This document shows, one piece after another, positions 52,331 to 63,615 of a DNA stretch of 64,000 nt. Below the pieces are notes generated by a model. It worked only from the letters and a program-made list of their open reading frames with translations, did no database searches and was not told where the DNA came from. Made by a program: the position numbers and the translations under genes. This DNA comes from Antilocapra americana (Eukaryota; Chordata; Mammalia; Artiodactyla; Antilocapridae): NCBI GenBank assembly GCA_007570785.1, contig ML660204.1, forward strand, positions 496,001 through 560,000. The letters are read 5' to 3'. Every line of letters begins with the position of its first letter. Position 1 is the stretch's first letter.

Positions 52331-52545
52331 AAGCTTCCCTAGTGGCTTAGACGACTCAGATCGTAAGGAATCTGCCTGCAATGCTGGAGACCCAGATTTG
52401 ATTCCTGAGTCGGGAAGATCCCCTGGAGAAGAGAATGGCAACCCACTCCAGTATTCTTGCCTGGAGAACCCCATGGACAGAGGAGCCTAGCAGGCTTCAG
52501 CCTGTGGGTTTGCAAAGAGTTGGACATGACTAGGCAGCTAACATG
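52331..52545 (+). mobile_element. Bov-tA SINE, sense
   Basis: gcttccctagtggcttagacg head, agatttgattcctgagtc, gagaatggcaacccactcc body and ggacatgactaggcagc tail. 52546-53067 is unassigned. Confidence 0.94.
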
Positions 52546-53080
52546 TCAGAGCAGGGCTCCCATTTGAGAGGGTGCATGCTGCCTTTCCCAGTACTGCACG
52601 GGTCTGGCTCTGCTGCTGTCAAACAGCATGTCCCAAGACAAGGCTCTGGGAATAGTTTCATTCCCTGCAGCATCACTCTGACCCTGAAAGGCCTGCCAAC
52701 AGAAGATACTTGTAGTGTCTGCACATCATTCTTGAAGGCTGGGATGGAAAATAAACCCAATTGTAAATAACAGCAGCTGGGATAAATGATCTTTTATGAA
52801 TGCTGAACAAAGGTCTACATCTAAAATCTCTGCGTGAGAAGAACCTAAGAATTCATTTTTTCCCCAGCATTAACTATCCAGGAGACACTACAACAGTAAG
52901 CGAAGTAGGACATTTTCCCCTCCTTTGACTCTGAGCGGACAATGAACAGGTGGTGCGGTTTGTTTGTGAACTGGACAGAATCATGTTACCTTTGTCCAGT
53001 TGTGTTGGATTAATGTGCTGAGAAATGGGTCTTTCTCTGCAGAGGATATTAGGTAATGTGAAAATCTAATAATAATGTTC

Positions 53081-53306
53081 CTGTGTATGTGCTGATGTCA
53101 CTTCAGTCATGTCCAACTCTTTGCAACCCCATGGACTGTAGCCCTCTAGGCTCCTCTGTCCAGAGGATTCTCCAAGCCACAATAATAGAGTGGGTTGCCA
53201 TTACCTCCTCCAGGGAATCTTCTCAACCTAGAGATCGAACTCATGTCTCTTACGTCTCCTGCATTGGCAGGGGGGTTCTTTACTACTGTTGTCACCTGGG
53301 AATTCC
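53081..53306 (-). mobile_element. Bov-A SINE, antisense, with perfect TSD
   Basis: gtcacttcagtcatgtccaac, cctccagggaatcttctc and gggggttctttactactg. Perfect 13-bp duplication AATAATAATGTTC at 53068-53080 and 53307-53319. Confidence 0.95.
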
Positions 53307-53319
53307 AATAATAATGTTC

Positions 53320-54144
53320 ATAGGAACAAAACAGATTATTGACATCTGATCCAATACAGCAAATATTTATTATAGTGTCTCCACATGCCAGACATTTAGG
53401 GGTCAGACTCCACCCTCCCGGGACCTCCATCCTAAGACACAAGACCCCCCATGAGCTGTCATTTTGGTGACCACATAGAGCTGAAAATAGGCGAGGGGCA
53501 CCCGATAAAGTCGGGGTTTTTTCCCCTTGTTTGGGAAAGCATCATGAAGATAGACAACTGAAATCACGCTTAGTTTTACTGATGATGAATGCATTTTCTT
53601 GTAGAGGGCAGGGTGTGAAGATCTTATGAGATGTGGACGTGTTGTGGAACGTTCCAAAGCATTCTTCTGTTAAGATGGGGCCCCAGGGAGGGGTGGAGGC
53701 CACACTCAGGAGGCCAGAGGCGGCCAGCAAGTATACCCCCAGCCGCTGATCTTTCGATCCCCTTTCAGCGCTGTGTGCCAGGGGTACCAAGGAGAGTGTT
53801 AGAGTCTCCTCTTCATGTAGACACTGGTTTTGTTTTCTGCCTCATTTTATTCTATTTTTTCATACTTAAAAGATTATACAAATACACCTGGCCTCCGTCA
53901 CCACAAAAGCATGTGAAAAATCACCATCTTCCCACCACCCAGATCACTGAATATTTTGGTGTCCAACCTTCCAGACTATTGAATAGAAAAGGGAATTATC
54001 CTGTACGTACCATTTTACAACCCGCTTTGCTTTCCTGTATTATTCAGTCTCTTTACTCTCCAAGCCTTGATGTTTCCACCTACCAGATAAGCTGATCTTA
54101 TAATTCTCTTGTCACTCACTCATTCCTCACCCGTATCCCCCCGC
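53320..54144. other. Unassigned intronic sequence
   Basis: A short L2-like 3' end near 53350-53400. 53860-54060 (ccaccacccagatcactg ... ttacaacccgctttgc) looks like an unnamed old repeat similar to 13380-13630. Confidence 0.42.
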
Positions 54145-54170
54145 ATCCATCTATCCATCCATCCATCGTG
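54145..54170. repeat. (ATCC)n microsatellite
   Basis: About five catc/atcc units, ending before gtgcacctgagc. Confidence 0.8.
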
Positions 54171-54339
54171 CACCTGAGCTAAGGAGACAGTGGTGAACAG
54201 GCTCTCTGCGCTGCCGCCTCTCACAGTCCCGTGAGAGAGACAAGGAAAATCAAAATCAAGATTCTGGGATCTGTAGGAAGCGCTTAGAGGCGGAACAGAG
54301 GAGGGACAGGGTAGCAGAGTGGATGCCGTTTCAGGGTTT

Positions 54340-54545
54340 CAGGCACCTGTCCTGTGTCCACCCCTTTACAAACATCACCCCTCACCCTCCCAGCTCAACA
54401 GGGTCACATTATCATCCTCATCTTGCCGGTTTCATAGCTGAGGCTCAAGAAGTTTCCGTATTTGCTCAAGGTCACACAACCGCTTACACAAACTGCACCT
54501 CAGGTCTTTTCCATCCAAACCTGTGGCCCTGCTACAGCCACAAAC
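54340..54545 (-). repeat. MIR, antisense
   Basis: ttacaaacatcacccctcacc, cattatcatcctcatcttgcc, catagctgaggctcaag and tcaaggtcacacaaccgc. Confidence 0.82.
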
Positions 54546-55119
54546 TCTACTTCTCCATGGACTTCTTGGATGAGAGTGTTCTCCTTAGAATCTGAGGCGG
54601 TGGGTCATCTGGGTACTGAGCAGCGGATCGCCGGCAGGGCTAGTGGAGAGAAAAAAATGTCCTTGGCAGAGACGCTGGCAGAGCAGGCAGAGAGCTTTGT
54701 TTGGCTTGGGAACTGGGAGCCGCCTGAAATAGATGAAGCTTAAGGAAATGTGGGAAGGAGGGATTTCGTAGGGGGCCTGGGTGGGGTGGAGGTCTCCCCC
54801 TGCCTTGTGAATGCCCAGTTACCTGGTAGGGTATTACATGTAGAATTTGATATCCATGTCACACGGGATATGAACCTGATCTTTCCTGAGATCACAGTAT
54901 TTGAACCAAGACCCCATTGTAGAAATCAGATCCAGATCCCAAAGAGAAAGACAAATTATGTGTTCCTTCCCCGACACACACTTTCATTTTATAGAAGCGG
55001 AGACTGGGACCCTGGGAGGCTTAGCAACTTCCCCAGGGCAGCCCCTCGCCACCCTCCCTCCCCAACTCCTTGCTCCTTTCAGAGCAGGAAGCCTGTCAGC
55101 ACCTTCCTTCGCCTCCCGC

Positions 55120-55285
55120 CTCCCTCTCTCCAATTCTTGGAGCAGCACTAATGTCCTGCTAATGGTTTTAATGGTTCTCCCAGCAGTGTGTGAAGCGGTG
55201 CAGCGCGCCATTGTTTAAACCCGCGTGATAGAGGCTCTTATTTGTCTCCATTAACCTCTGCCTCCCTCTCCTCTGCAGCTCTCCC
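55120..55285. promoter_or_regulatory. Candidate conserved noncoding element
   Basis: Repeat-free. gcactaatgtcctgctaatgg and ggttttaatggttctcc (TAAT cores), gcgcgccattgtttaaaccc (SOX/FOX-like) and gtctccattaacctctgcc. Flanked by GC-rich non-repeat sequence. 54546-55119 contains nothing I can name. Confidence 0.4.
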
Positions 55286-55473
55286 CTGGCCCAGACTTTT
55301 CCTTGGGTCTTAGAGGTTGGGGGAGGAAGGACAGACTTCCCTCCCCCATCCCCCAGATGTGGGGCCTGCAGGGTAGTCCCTGCCGGGAGACGCGGGGGGG
55401 AGGGGGTCCCCCAGAGTGCTGGCCCTCCTGCTCCTTTCAGGAGGCGGTGTGGAGCAGTACTGCCCACATTCCC

Positions 55474-55491
55474 GCCCCCCCCCCCCCCCAC
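55474..55491. repeat. Poly-C tract
   Basis: A nearly pure C run of about 16 bases within cattcccgcccc... . Confidence 0.9.
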
Positions 55492-55504
55492 CAAAGACCC
55501 TGGA

Positions 55505-55915
55505 AGTGACAGTACCAGGTCTGCTACCTACCGGCTGTGTAACTTGGAGCTAATCATTTCACCTCTCCGTGCTCCTTTTTCCTCCTCCTGTCATTGTTTA
55601 GTTGCTCAGTTGTGTCCTGACCTCAAGGACTATAGCCCGCCAGATCCTCTGTCCTTGGGATTTCCCAGGCAAGAATATTGGAATGGGTTGCCATTTCCTT
55701 CTCCACGGCATCTTCCCGACCCAGGGCTCGAACTCCGGTCTCCTGCTTGGCAGGTGGATTCTTTACCATCTGAGCAACCAGGGAAGCCCTTTCCTCCTGT
55801 TGCTTGAGAGTAATAACTGTATAATAACAGTACACCTCACAGAGTAGCCCAAGAGTTAAATGACACGAGGCAGGCGTGGTGCTTAGCATAGCGCTGGGGC
55901 ACCTTATAAGCACAG
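55505..55915 (+). repeat. MIR, sense, split by Bov-A
   Basis: Left part ctacctaccggctgtgtaacttgg, right part gtaataactgtataataac ... gttaaatgacacgaggc. The Bov-A at 55592-55789 sits between. Confidence 0.88.
55592..55789 (-). mobile_element. Bov-A SINE, antisense, inside MIR
   Basis: ttgtttagttgctcagttgtg, gccagatcctctgtccttgg and agggctcgaactccggtctcc. Flanked by tttcctcctcctgt and tttcctcctgt, a duplication differing by one CTC unit. Confidence 0.94.
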
Positions 55916-55979
55916 AGGAAGCCTCAGTGACCTCTGCTGCTGTTGATGGTAATCTTATCATGCAACCTTGGTTCAAAAG

Positions 55980-56477
55980 ACACAGTGAAGGACCTTGTCC
56001 AAGATCATTCTTGGGCCACAAAGATGAACAAGACAGCATAGCTGGTCTCCAGGAGCTCTTCTTAGTAGAGAGGACAAGAGAGTGGCCATGGAACTGTAAT
56101 CCAGGATAAGAAAACAGAAACACAAAGGGACTAGGAACCTGCCAGGCGGTTCAGGGGACACTCGCTTATTTTAAATTGAGAAGGTCCAGGTGGTGGACGC
56201 TGAGGGATAACAGCTCTAGGAGCACCTGGGCTGGGGAAGGCCAGAGCCAATTTGGGAAAAGGGGGAGAAGGAAAAGGAAAGAGGAGGTGAAGGGACTCAG
56301 CGCATGTGCCTCTTAGAAGGGAGGTCGTGAGAGACAGCCCTTTCCCCAGTCAGCACCAGGGAGCCAGGCGAGGACTGGGGGCAGGAAATGAGCACATTGC
56401 ACGTGTGAAACTTTCTCAGGTTCCCACCTGCCTTAGTGGAGAGGGAAACAAGCCCACTCTGAAAAGCTCTCAACATT
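55980..56477. other. Intronic sequence with L2-like 3' end
   Basis: 55990-56110 resembles antisense L2 (cacaaagatgaacaagac, ctccaggagctcttc). The rest is unassigned, with purine-rich gggagaaggaaaagg near 56265. Confidence 0.48.
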
Positions 56478-56479
56478 CA

Positions 56480-56915
56480 CTTTTTTAATTGTGGCAAAAT
56501 GTGAAATTTGCCACTTTAATCATTTTTACGTACACAGTTCAGTGGCATCGAGTACTTTCATGATGTTGTGCAATCATTACCCCTATTTCCAAAATTTTTC
56601 ATCACCCCAAACAGAAACTCTGTAACCATTAAGCAATAATTCTGCATTCTTCCCACCCCCAGCTCCTGGTAACCACTGTTTCACTTTCTAAATTTGACTA
56701 TCCAAGTACCTCTTTTAAGTGGAATCACATATTTGTCCTTCTGTGTCTGGCTTATTTCATTTAGCATGTTGTTTCCAAGGCTCATCCATGTTGCAGCATG
56801 TGTCAAAACCTCATGATTCCTTTTTATGGCTGCATACTATTCCATTGTGTAAATAGACTGCATTGTTGTTTTCCATTCATCCATTGGTGGCCATTTGGGT
56901 TGTTTCCACTTTGGG
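56480..56915 (-). mobile_element. Old L1M fragment, antisense
   Basis: tgtggcaaaatgtgaaatttgcc, gttcagtggcatcgagtac, ctcctggtaaccactgtttc, ggcttatttcatttagc and gcatactattccattgtg. Confidence 0.88.
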
Positions 56916-57217
56916 GCTAGCCACATTTACTTTTTTAATCTTTTAGACCAGACTGTGGGACAGGGAGGGATTAAAACAGGGATTGCTCCTTCTCTCTCTG
57001 AGTCCTCACCCCTCTTTATGGCTTGCTTTTCTCATGGATATACTCAGCCTTCTTCCTGCTCAGAAGGGCCTCCCAAAATGGGCAGACCCAAAGACGAAGC
57101 ACAGTTGATGGGTCACAGTGAGATCCCGTCACTTACTTAAACAGTGCTTGACTCATAGGACTTGCACCTGTGGAGAACCTGCAAATGCTGACTCTGCACC
57201 CAGATTTAATAGCTTGA
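56916..57217. other. Unassigned intronic sequence
   Basis: No gene or repeat recognised. Confidence 0.4.
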
Positions 57218-57470
57218 TGACAGCCTCCCCTAGTGGCTCATTGGTAAAGAATGTGCCTGCCAATGCAGGAGACGTGGGTTCAATCCCTGGTCCTCAAAGA
57301 TCCCACATGCCAGGGAGCAACTAAGCTCATGTGCCACAGCTACTGAGCCTAGCCCAAGCACCGAAACTAGAGTAGCCCTAACACTCTACAACTAGAGAAA
57401 AGCCTGTGCAGCAGTGAAGACCCAGCCCAGCCAAAAATAAATAAATAAAATTATATATAAACTTGATGGC
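57218..57470 (+). mobile_element. CHR-type SINE, sense, long form
   Basis: ctcccctagtggctcattgg head, cgtgggttcaatccctgg, atcccacatgccagggagc, ctagagaaaagcctgtgcagc and a (aaat)n tail at about 57435-57455. Confidence 0.93.
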
Positions 57471-57629
57471 AACAATGATCTCCTTCTTCCCCATCCTCAG
57501 GCTGCCCTGAAGTCCAGGCGAGGTGTGAGCTCAAGAGAGAAAGAGCAGAATGGAAACTTTGCCATGTCCAAGGATTTAATAGTCTTTTTAGGAAGCAGTG
57601 GTTCTAATGTGTTTCTTTTGTTCTTCTTT

Positions 57630-58141
57630 TTTTAATAGTAAAAACTTTCATGTTTAGCATTAGCCAGCTAGACTCAGTTTAGGTGCTCCCAATTTTGTTG
57701 GCAACATTCAAACCATCATAGTCAGGGGCCAGCTGTACATAAGCCTTCTTCTCTCCATTAGGCCTGATCAGGGTGTTGATCTTGGGCATGTCAGGGTCCT
57801 AGAGCTTCTTCACAGCCTGGTGCTTGCTTCTGGCCTTGGCATCCACAAAGGACCCTGTGTGTTGTTATCCTCTGTCTTATTCATGGCTGACTTGGTGTGA
57901 GGGGAAACTTGATGATGGCATAGTGGTCAAGCTTGTTTCTGCTAGGGGTGCTCTTCTGAGGATATTTGGGCTGCCTTCTGGGCTGCAGTGTTTTGGGCTG
58001 TCAGAAGGTGGGTGATGTCCAGATCTTTTCTATATGGCTGTGGACGCCTTTCCTCACTACTTTCTTGGCCTTTAAAGTCTTTCCTTTGGCTTCAGCTTTG
58101 GGAGGGGCAGGGGGTTCCTTTACCTTTGACACCAACGTCAT
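57630..58141 (-). pseudogene. RPL23A: RPL23A processed pseudogene
   Basis: Read on the minus strand, this is a spliced copy of the mRNA for 60S ribosomal protein uL23 (RPL23A). The ATG is at 58141-58139 and the stop TAA at 57681-57679, followed by the 3' UTR (actgagtctagctggctaa) and a short A-rich tail (poly-T on the plus strand near 57620-57640). Recognisable pieces include [12 protein letters not shown] and [23 protein letters not shown] (here with Asn) and VANKIG segments. It is disabled: in-frame TGA at codon 47 (58003-58001), where the parent has Arg; a second stop (TAG) late in the frame; and small deletions (463 nt against the usual 471). There is no intron, as expected for LINE-mediated retroposition. 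It is antisense to NOL4L. Confidence 0.95.
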
Positions 58142-58560
58142 GAAAAAGCTGATGTATTTCTTGAAAATTAAGCAACAATCTTCACAAAATAAAAACAGAA
58201 TGTAGAATTTCTAAATGGCTAGAGAAAAATAGCAGAACCAAAGAAAGCAATTAGAGCAACCAAAGCAAGAGTAATTAAATGAAAGAATAAAAGAAGAAGC
58301 AACCAAAAAGTTATAATAAATGGAAAACTTAGATAAACTAACAGGAACAAGATCAAATACTAGTAAATCATAATAAATGTAAATGGGTTAAATTCCATTT
58401 AAAAAGAGTCAAAAATGCTCAAATGAAGGTTTTTAATGTTAAAATCCTTGTGGTGTTTATAAAAGACTTTTTCTAATGACAAAAAAGAAGATGAAAATAT
58501 AGGAAAGAGAGGGAAGTACTATTAATGCCAAACAAGTTCAAGGCAAAAAAAAAAAAATTA
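58142..58560. repeat. A-rich LINE-like relic
   Basis: gtaaatgggttaaattcc and agaaccaaagaaagcaattag resemble decayed L1 ORF2 DNA in sense. Low confidence. It lies directly upstream (in pseudogene orientation) of the RPL23A copy. Confidence 0.4.
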
Positions 58561-60040
58561 AATAGGGCAAAGTGAGATATTTTATGTTGATTGAAAGCAC
58601 AGTTTCCCAATAAGATTTCAGAGCCTCTTGACTTTGGAGGTCTGCCCTTGGGAGGCTGAGACCTCTTAACCTCAGAGGTCTGCCTTGTGCGGAAGTGAAG
58701 GAAGACCATAGGTCCTATGAGTAACTTGGGCTTCACTGTGAGAGGCTGCATGTTCCTTTCCCAGCCATCAGCATCTTCTCATCATCAGTCTCTTCACTTC
58801 ACCTTTGCATTTAAAATCTTTTTATCTATTTTTTATTTGAAAGGTAATTACTTTATAGCACCTTTGCATTTTTTTGCTGCTGTCTTGCTGTAGCCACTTC
58901 TCTAGATCAGTATTTTCATACTTTGAGCGTCAGTGTTTACTCTCTATAAATTTACATAGAGCAATATGAAGGGTGGGCCCTGTGGACTTTGAGAATGTTG
59001 AATCTGCTGCCTTCACTGCCTGAATTTTAGTCCCTCTCCTCCTCTCCTCACTGAGCTCACCCACTGAGATATGCTGGGGCCACTCTCTCAGTTTCCATCC
59101 TTTGCCTTCTTCCCAACTCCAGGCCTTCTTGGTCCACAGCTGACTTCCTTTGCAACTAGAGTTCCATTTCTTGCTTTCCTCCTCTCAAAGAATTCCCCTC
59201 AGGCCTCCAAGATCAGCCCCTACTGTTACTTTTATGCAGCTGAGTCAAGGGGGCCGAGCTTGCCCCCATGAGAACCCAAGAAAGGCCTGGAATGCCAGTG
59301 GCACCATTTGCAAAATCTGAGAAGCTGCAGCACAAACCTTTTTTCCATCTCCGTAAGTCCCTGGCACTGCAGAAGGCTTGTACTGCGGCGAGAAAAACAA
59401 AAAGCCACTGAAATACTGACCTTGACCCAGGCTGCTGTTTAGACTTCTGCGGGCAAAGAATGCTCCTTGGCACGTTGCTGCTGTAAGAAGATGTGCAAGT
59501 GTAGTGGCTGTTCCCAGGTTCCGCCCTGTGCCCCTTGGTCGTCCGGCATAACCCCAGGGCAGCTGACCCTCAGAAGCAGCTTAGCAGCGGTTCATCTTTT
59601 TTATTTACTTGTAATCATTTTTATGTTTATTAATAAAATATATACGTTAAAAATCATATAGAAAAATGGCAGATCCTGTCCCAGCCTGCCCACTTCAATT
59701 TCTACCCATCAGAGACAGGTTCTTTTCTTTCTTATTTTTTAGCTATCTCTTCTAGTATTCATCTCCTGTTTCTAAATAATGTGTTCACACTGCTAGTTCT
59801 TGATTTTTCGGTTTGGATGATTTTGGTTACTGTTGGCTAATTTCTTGCTGGAGGAGATAAATATGTATACAATCACACCCTCTCATAAACACATACATTA
59901 TTTCTCCTTTTTCCATCCCTCAATATTATCCGTACTTCCCTATTTAGATAAATTATTGTATTTATATTATTATGACTGTATAGGTTTTTCATAAATGAGC
60001 TGATTAGCACACTACGATTACCTTTTCTTTCCTTTCTTTT
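58561..60040. other. Unassigned intronic sequence
   Basis: No exon or clear repeat. About 59240-59590 is a repeat-free block that could be constrained. About 59600-60000 is AT-rich with no family recognised. Confidence 0.42.
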
Positions 60041-60044
60041 TTAT

Positions 60045-60183
60045 TTTTAAAAATTATTTATTTATTTGGCTGTGCTGGGTCTTAGTTGTGGCATGTGGGA
60101 TCCAGCTCCCTGATTGGAGACTGAACCCAGGCGCCCTGCATTGGGAGCTCGGAGTCTCAGCCACTAGACCACCAGGGAAGTCC
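60045..60183 (-). mobile_element. CHR-type SINE, antisense, partial
   Basis: ttggctgtgctgggtcttag, cctgattggagactgaaccc and agccactagaccaccaggg. Confidence 0.92.
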
Positions 60184-60194
60184 CTCCTTCTTTT

Positions 60195-60515
60195 TTTAAA
60201 TAGGTTAATTAATTAATGTTTGGCTGTGCTGGGTCTCCATTGCTTGCACAGGCTTTCTCTAGGTGCAGTGAGCAGGGGCTACTCTTCATTGTGGTGTGCC
60301 TGCTTCTCATTGTGGTGGCTTCTCTCGTTGCTGAGCATGGACTCTAGGCACGCGGGCTTCAGTAGTTGCAGCACGTGGGCTCCAGAGCACAGGCTCAGTA
60401 GCTGTGGTGCATGGGCTTAGCTGACCCTTGGCATGTGGAATCCTCCCAAACCAGGGTTTGAACCTGTGTCCCCTCATTGGCAGGCAGACTCTGAACCACT
60501 GGATCATCCAGAAAA
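60195..60515 (-). mobile_element. CHR-type SINE, antisense, full length
   Basis: Second copy in the same orientation 12 bp later: ttggctgtgctgggtctcc, cttctcattgtggtgg, caaaccagggtttgaacc and tgaaccactggatcatcc. Confidence 0.92.
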
Positions 60516-60724
60516 TCCACATTTTCTGTCTTTGATTCCACAGAGTTAGCCTTTGCCTCTTTTTTCCCCAACCTCAGCCCTCTCTTTTGATCTTGCTTAT
60601 GGTGTGTGTGTTTTGGCATGTTTATTTTGAGGCACTCAAATTTATCAATTTTTTTCTTTAGTAGCATCTGCATTTGAGTCTTAAAAAGGCTAACTCCACT
60701 CTGTCTCTGTGTCTTCTTAGTATT

Positions 60725-60867
60725 TTCGTTTTTTTAATTTTTTAGAACAGTTTAGAGAAAAACTGAGAAGATAGAGCAGAACTCCCACATTATCCCCACC
60801 ACACACAGTTTCCCCTTAGTAATACCTTACATTAGTATGATGCATTTGTTACAATTAATGAACCAGT
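60725..60867 (-). repeat. Old L1 3'-end-like, antisense, left half
   Basis: ttagaacagtttagagaaaaac, cagaactcccacattatccc and gttacaattaatgaacc; continues at 61256 after BovB. Same type as 12300-12625. Confidence 0.68.
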
Positions 60868-61255
60868 TGTTGTTGTTTAGTTCCTCAGTCGTGTCTGACT
60901 CTTTCCGACCCCACGGACTGCAGCACGCCAGGCTTCCCTGTCCTTCACCGTCTCCTGAAGTTGGCTCAAACTCATGTCCATTGAGTTGATGATGCCATCC
61001 AACCATCTCATCCTCTGTCGTCCCCTTCTCCTGCCTTCAATCTTTCCCAGCATCAGGGCCTTTTCCAATGAGTTGGCTCTTTGAATCAGGTGGCCAAAGT
61101 ATTGGAGCTCCAACTTTAGCATCAGTCCTTCCAATGAATATTCAGGACTAATTTCCTTTAAGATTGACTAGTTTGATCTCCTTGCTGTCCAAGGGACCCT
61201 CAAGAGTCTTCTCCAGCACCACAGTTTGAAGACATCAATTCTTTGGCACTTTGTC
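60868..61255 (-). mobile_element. BovB LINE fragment with RT C-terminal frame
   Basis: The longest BovB copy here. On the minus strand, an 85-codon frame (61134-60877) encodes the end of the BovB ORF2 protein, with the [20 protein letters not shown] region and the closing [19 protein letters not shown]. The catalytic reverse-transcriptase domain is missing, so it is a dead 5'-truncated insertion. It splits an older L1 piece. Confidence 0.95.
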
Positions 61256-61540
61256 AACTAAAGTTTATAGTTTATTTCCTCAGTTTTTACCTCCTGTCCT
61301 TTTTCTGTTCCACACTCCTTTCTGGGATACGGTATTACATTTACCTGTCACAGCTCCTTAGACAAGCTCCTCTTGTCTATAACAGTTTCTCAACCTTTCC
61401 TTGTTTTTGATGACCCTTGACAGTTTTAAAGCATACTGGTCAAATATCTTATAGAATTTTGGAATTTGTCTGATGTTTTTCTCAATGTAAAACTGCAGTT
61501 ATGGGTTATTAGGAGGAAGACCACAGACAGAGTATCGTTT
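61256..61540 (-). repeat. Old L1 3'-end-like, antisense, right half
   Basis: caactaaagtttatagtttatttcc, ctttctgggatacggtattac and gacccttgacagttttaaag. Confidence 0.65.
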
Positions 61541-61554
61541 TAAAGAAATTATTA

Positions 61555-61787
61555 AATATAAATATAGTATAGTATATACTATATCGTATAGTTGATTCAC
61601 AATGTTGTGTTTAATTTCAACAAAGTGACTCAGTTATACACACACATATGTATTATTCTTTTCATATTCTTTTCCACCATGGTTTATCCCAGGATATTGA
61701 CTATAGTTCCCCGTACTATACAGTAGGACCTTTTTGTCTATCCATCCTATATATGATAGTTTGTCTTTGCTAATCCCAAACTCAGAG
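61555..61787 (-). mobile_element. Artiodactyl L1 3' region, antisense
   Basis: gattcacaatgttgtgtttaat, agtgactcagttatacac, ttgactatagttccccgtac and atatgatagtttgtctttgc. Confidence 0.85.
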
Positions 61788-61794
61788 TGCTATT

Positions 61795-62035
61795 TTTACC
61801 ACGTTTCTCTTTTCTGTTTCTTCAGGTCTTAGTCATGGCACCCAGACTCTTCATTGAAGAGCTTGGGCTTCTCTCTAGTTGTGGTGCACAGGCTCCAGAA
61901 TACTCAGGCTTAGCAGTTGTGAAGTGCAGGCTTAGTTGTCCCGAGGCATGTGGAATCTTAGCTTCTCAGAGATTGAAGTTGTGTCCCCTGCATTGAAAGG
62001 CGGGTTCTTAGCCACTGGACTACCAGGGAAGTCCC
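61795..62035 (-). mobile_element. CHR-type SINE, antisense
   Basis: gcttctctctagttgtggtgc, cccgaggcatgtggaatc and ttagccactggactaccaggg. Confidence 0.9.
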
Positions 62036-63060
62036 ATAGCACGTCATATTAAGCGTACATACTGTCACTATGATTCATGACTATTGGTGTTGCCTTGGTC
62101 TCACCTGGCTGACCTAATGTTTGTCAGGTCTGATCGCTGTGAAGTTATTCTTTTACCTCCTTCAATACTGTACTCTTTGGAAGGAAGTCAACCATGTACA
62201 GCCGACACCTAAGGAATGGGGTGTATAATTTCCCTCCTTGAGGCTGAAGTATCTACATACATTATTTGGAATTCTTTTGCATGGGAGGTTTGTCTCTCCT
62301 TCCTCACTTATAAATAAATTCAGTCATTTATTTATATGGTTGTTTATTCTTGACTTTGGGTTATAATCCAGTCCTACTGTATCTGTTTTGATGCTCAAAC
62401 TGTTCCAGCTTCGCCACTGGGAACTCTTTCAGTTGATTCCTGTGCTCTTTTGATACACCCCCATCGAAGGTTTTTGTTGGTTTGTTTTTTGTAGGATTTT
62501 GTTTTGTTTTAGTGTTTTTTACCTTCCAGTACTACAAGATGCTCCAGGCTCATCTTGTATATTTTCTACCCCAATCCTAGAATCAGTTGTATCTTCATTT
62601 TTTATTATAGAATCATATTTTCAAAAACCAAGATCTGGGTGCCAAGTATGCTTATTGCTACTGGGGTGTCCTTTCTTTTAGACCCTCTCGGCTGACAAGA
62701 GCAAAAAAATACACGTTTTCATATTTGATCTTTGATCCATTTGGGGCTTATGTGTATTGAGATACATATCCTCCTTTACCCTTTTGTGTCAACATCATTT
62801 ATTAAAGAATCTATTTGCTTCCCACTGATTTGAAACGCCGCCTTTATAATTTACTGAATTTCCATCTGAAACAGAATCTACTTCTATCCAGTCCCTCGGT
62901 TTCTTTGTCTGTTCATGTGCCAGCTCCACACTGCTTTAAATGTCGAGACTAATATGTCTTAATATCCGATACATCTCATGACTAATCCGTCTTACTATGT
63001 GGCAGGAAGGATTCCCTTCCTTGTTGTCTTTCTTTTTAGATGTTTTCTTGGCTTGAAAAA
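62036..63060 (-). repeat. Old L1M/L1ME fragment, antisense, ~1 kb
   Basis: catacattatttggaattc, gactttgggttataatcc, actacaagatgctccaggctcatc, gctactggggtgtcctttc and tttgatccatttggggc read along the complement of an old L1 3' region. Confidence 0.82.
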
Positions 63061-63329
63061 GAGTTATTTGAAAAAAAAGTGTCTAATGCCTAAAAAACTT
63101 CATGCACCATTCTTGCTGAGGGAAAGACACTGTAGAGGCACCGTTGGTGCAGCCACATAAACATGAATCTGGGACACTTTGACTACAGGCCTTTCTGTTC
63201 ACCCAGCAAACAGGCTGGGCTGGGGGCCAGGGGGATCATGGTCCCTTGCAGGAAACTGGGAGCTAAAAACATCAACAGCCCAGCGTTCCCAGCTGCCTGG
63301 AGATGGTGACAGGGAAAATAGGACATGTC
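63061..63329. other. Unassigned intronic sequence
   Basis: No repeat recognised. Contains agacactgtagaggcaccg and a GC-rich centre. No exon signature. Confidence 0.4.
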
Positions 63330-63615
63330 TATTATTATTTATTAATTTTTGGTCACGCTGGGCTTCCTTGCTGCGAGAGGGCTTTCTCTGGTTGTGACAA
63401 GTGAGGGCTACTCTCTGGTTGCCGTGCGAGGGCGTCTCCCTGGAGTGGCTTCTCTCGTTGCGGAGCACAGGCTCCAAGGCACGTGGGTTTAGTAGTTGTG
63501 GCACTGGCTAAGTTGCTCCATAGCACGTGGGATCTTCCCAGACCAGGGATCGAAGCCGTATCCTCTGCATTGCAAGGCGGACTCTCAACCACTGGGCCAC
63601 CAAGGAAGCCCCCAT
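63330..63615 (-). mobile_element. CHR-type SINE, antisense, near full length
   Basis: ttggtcacgctgggcttcc, gttgtgacaagtgagggc, cttcccagaccagggatcg and tcaaccactgggccaccaagg. 63616-64000 is unassigned intron. Confidence 0.93.

Noticed and set aside
57824..58015. Small plus-strand gene of 63 codons
   Set aside because: It is the antisense of the RPL23A processed pseudogene.
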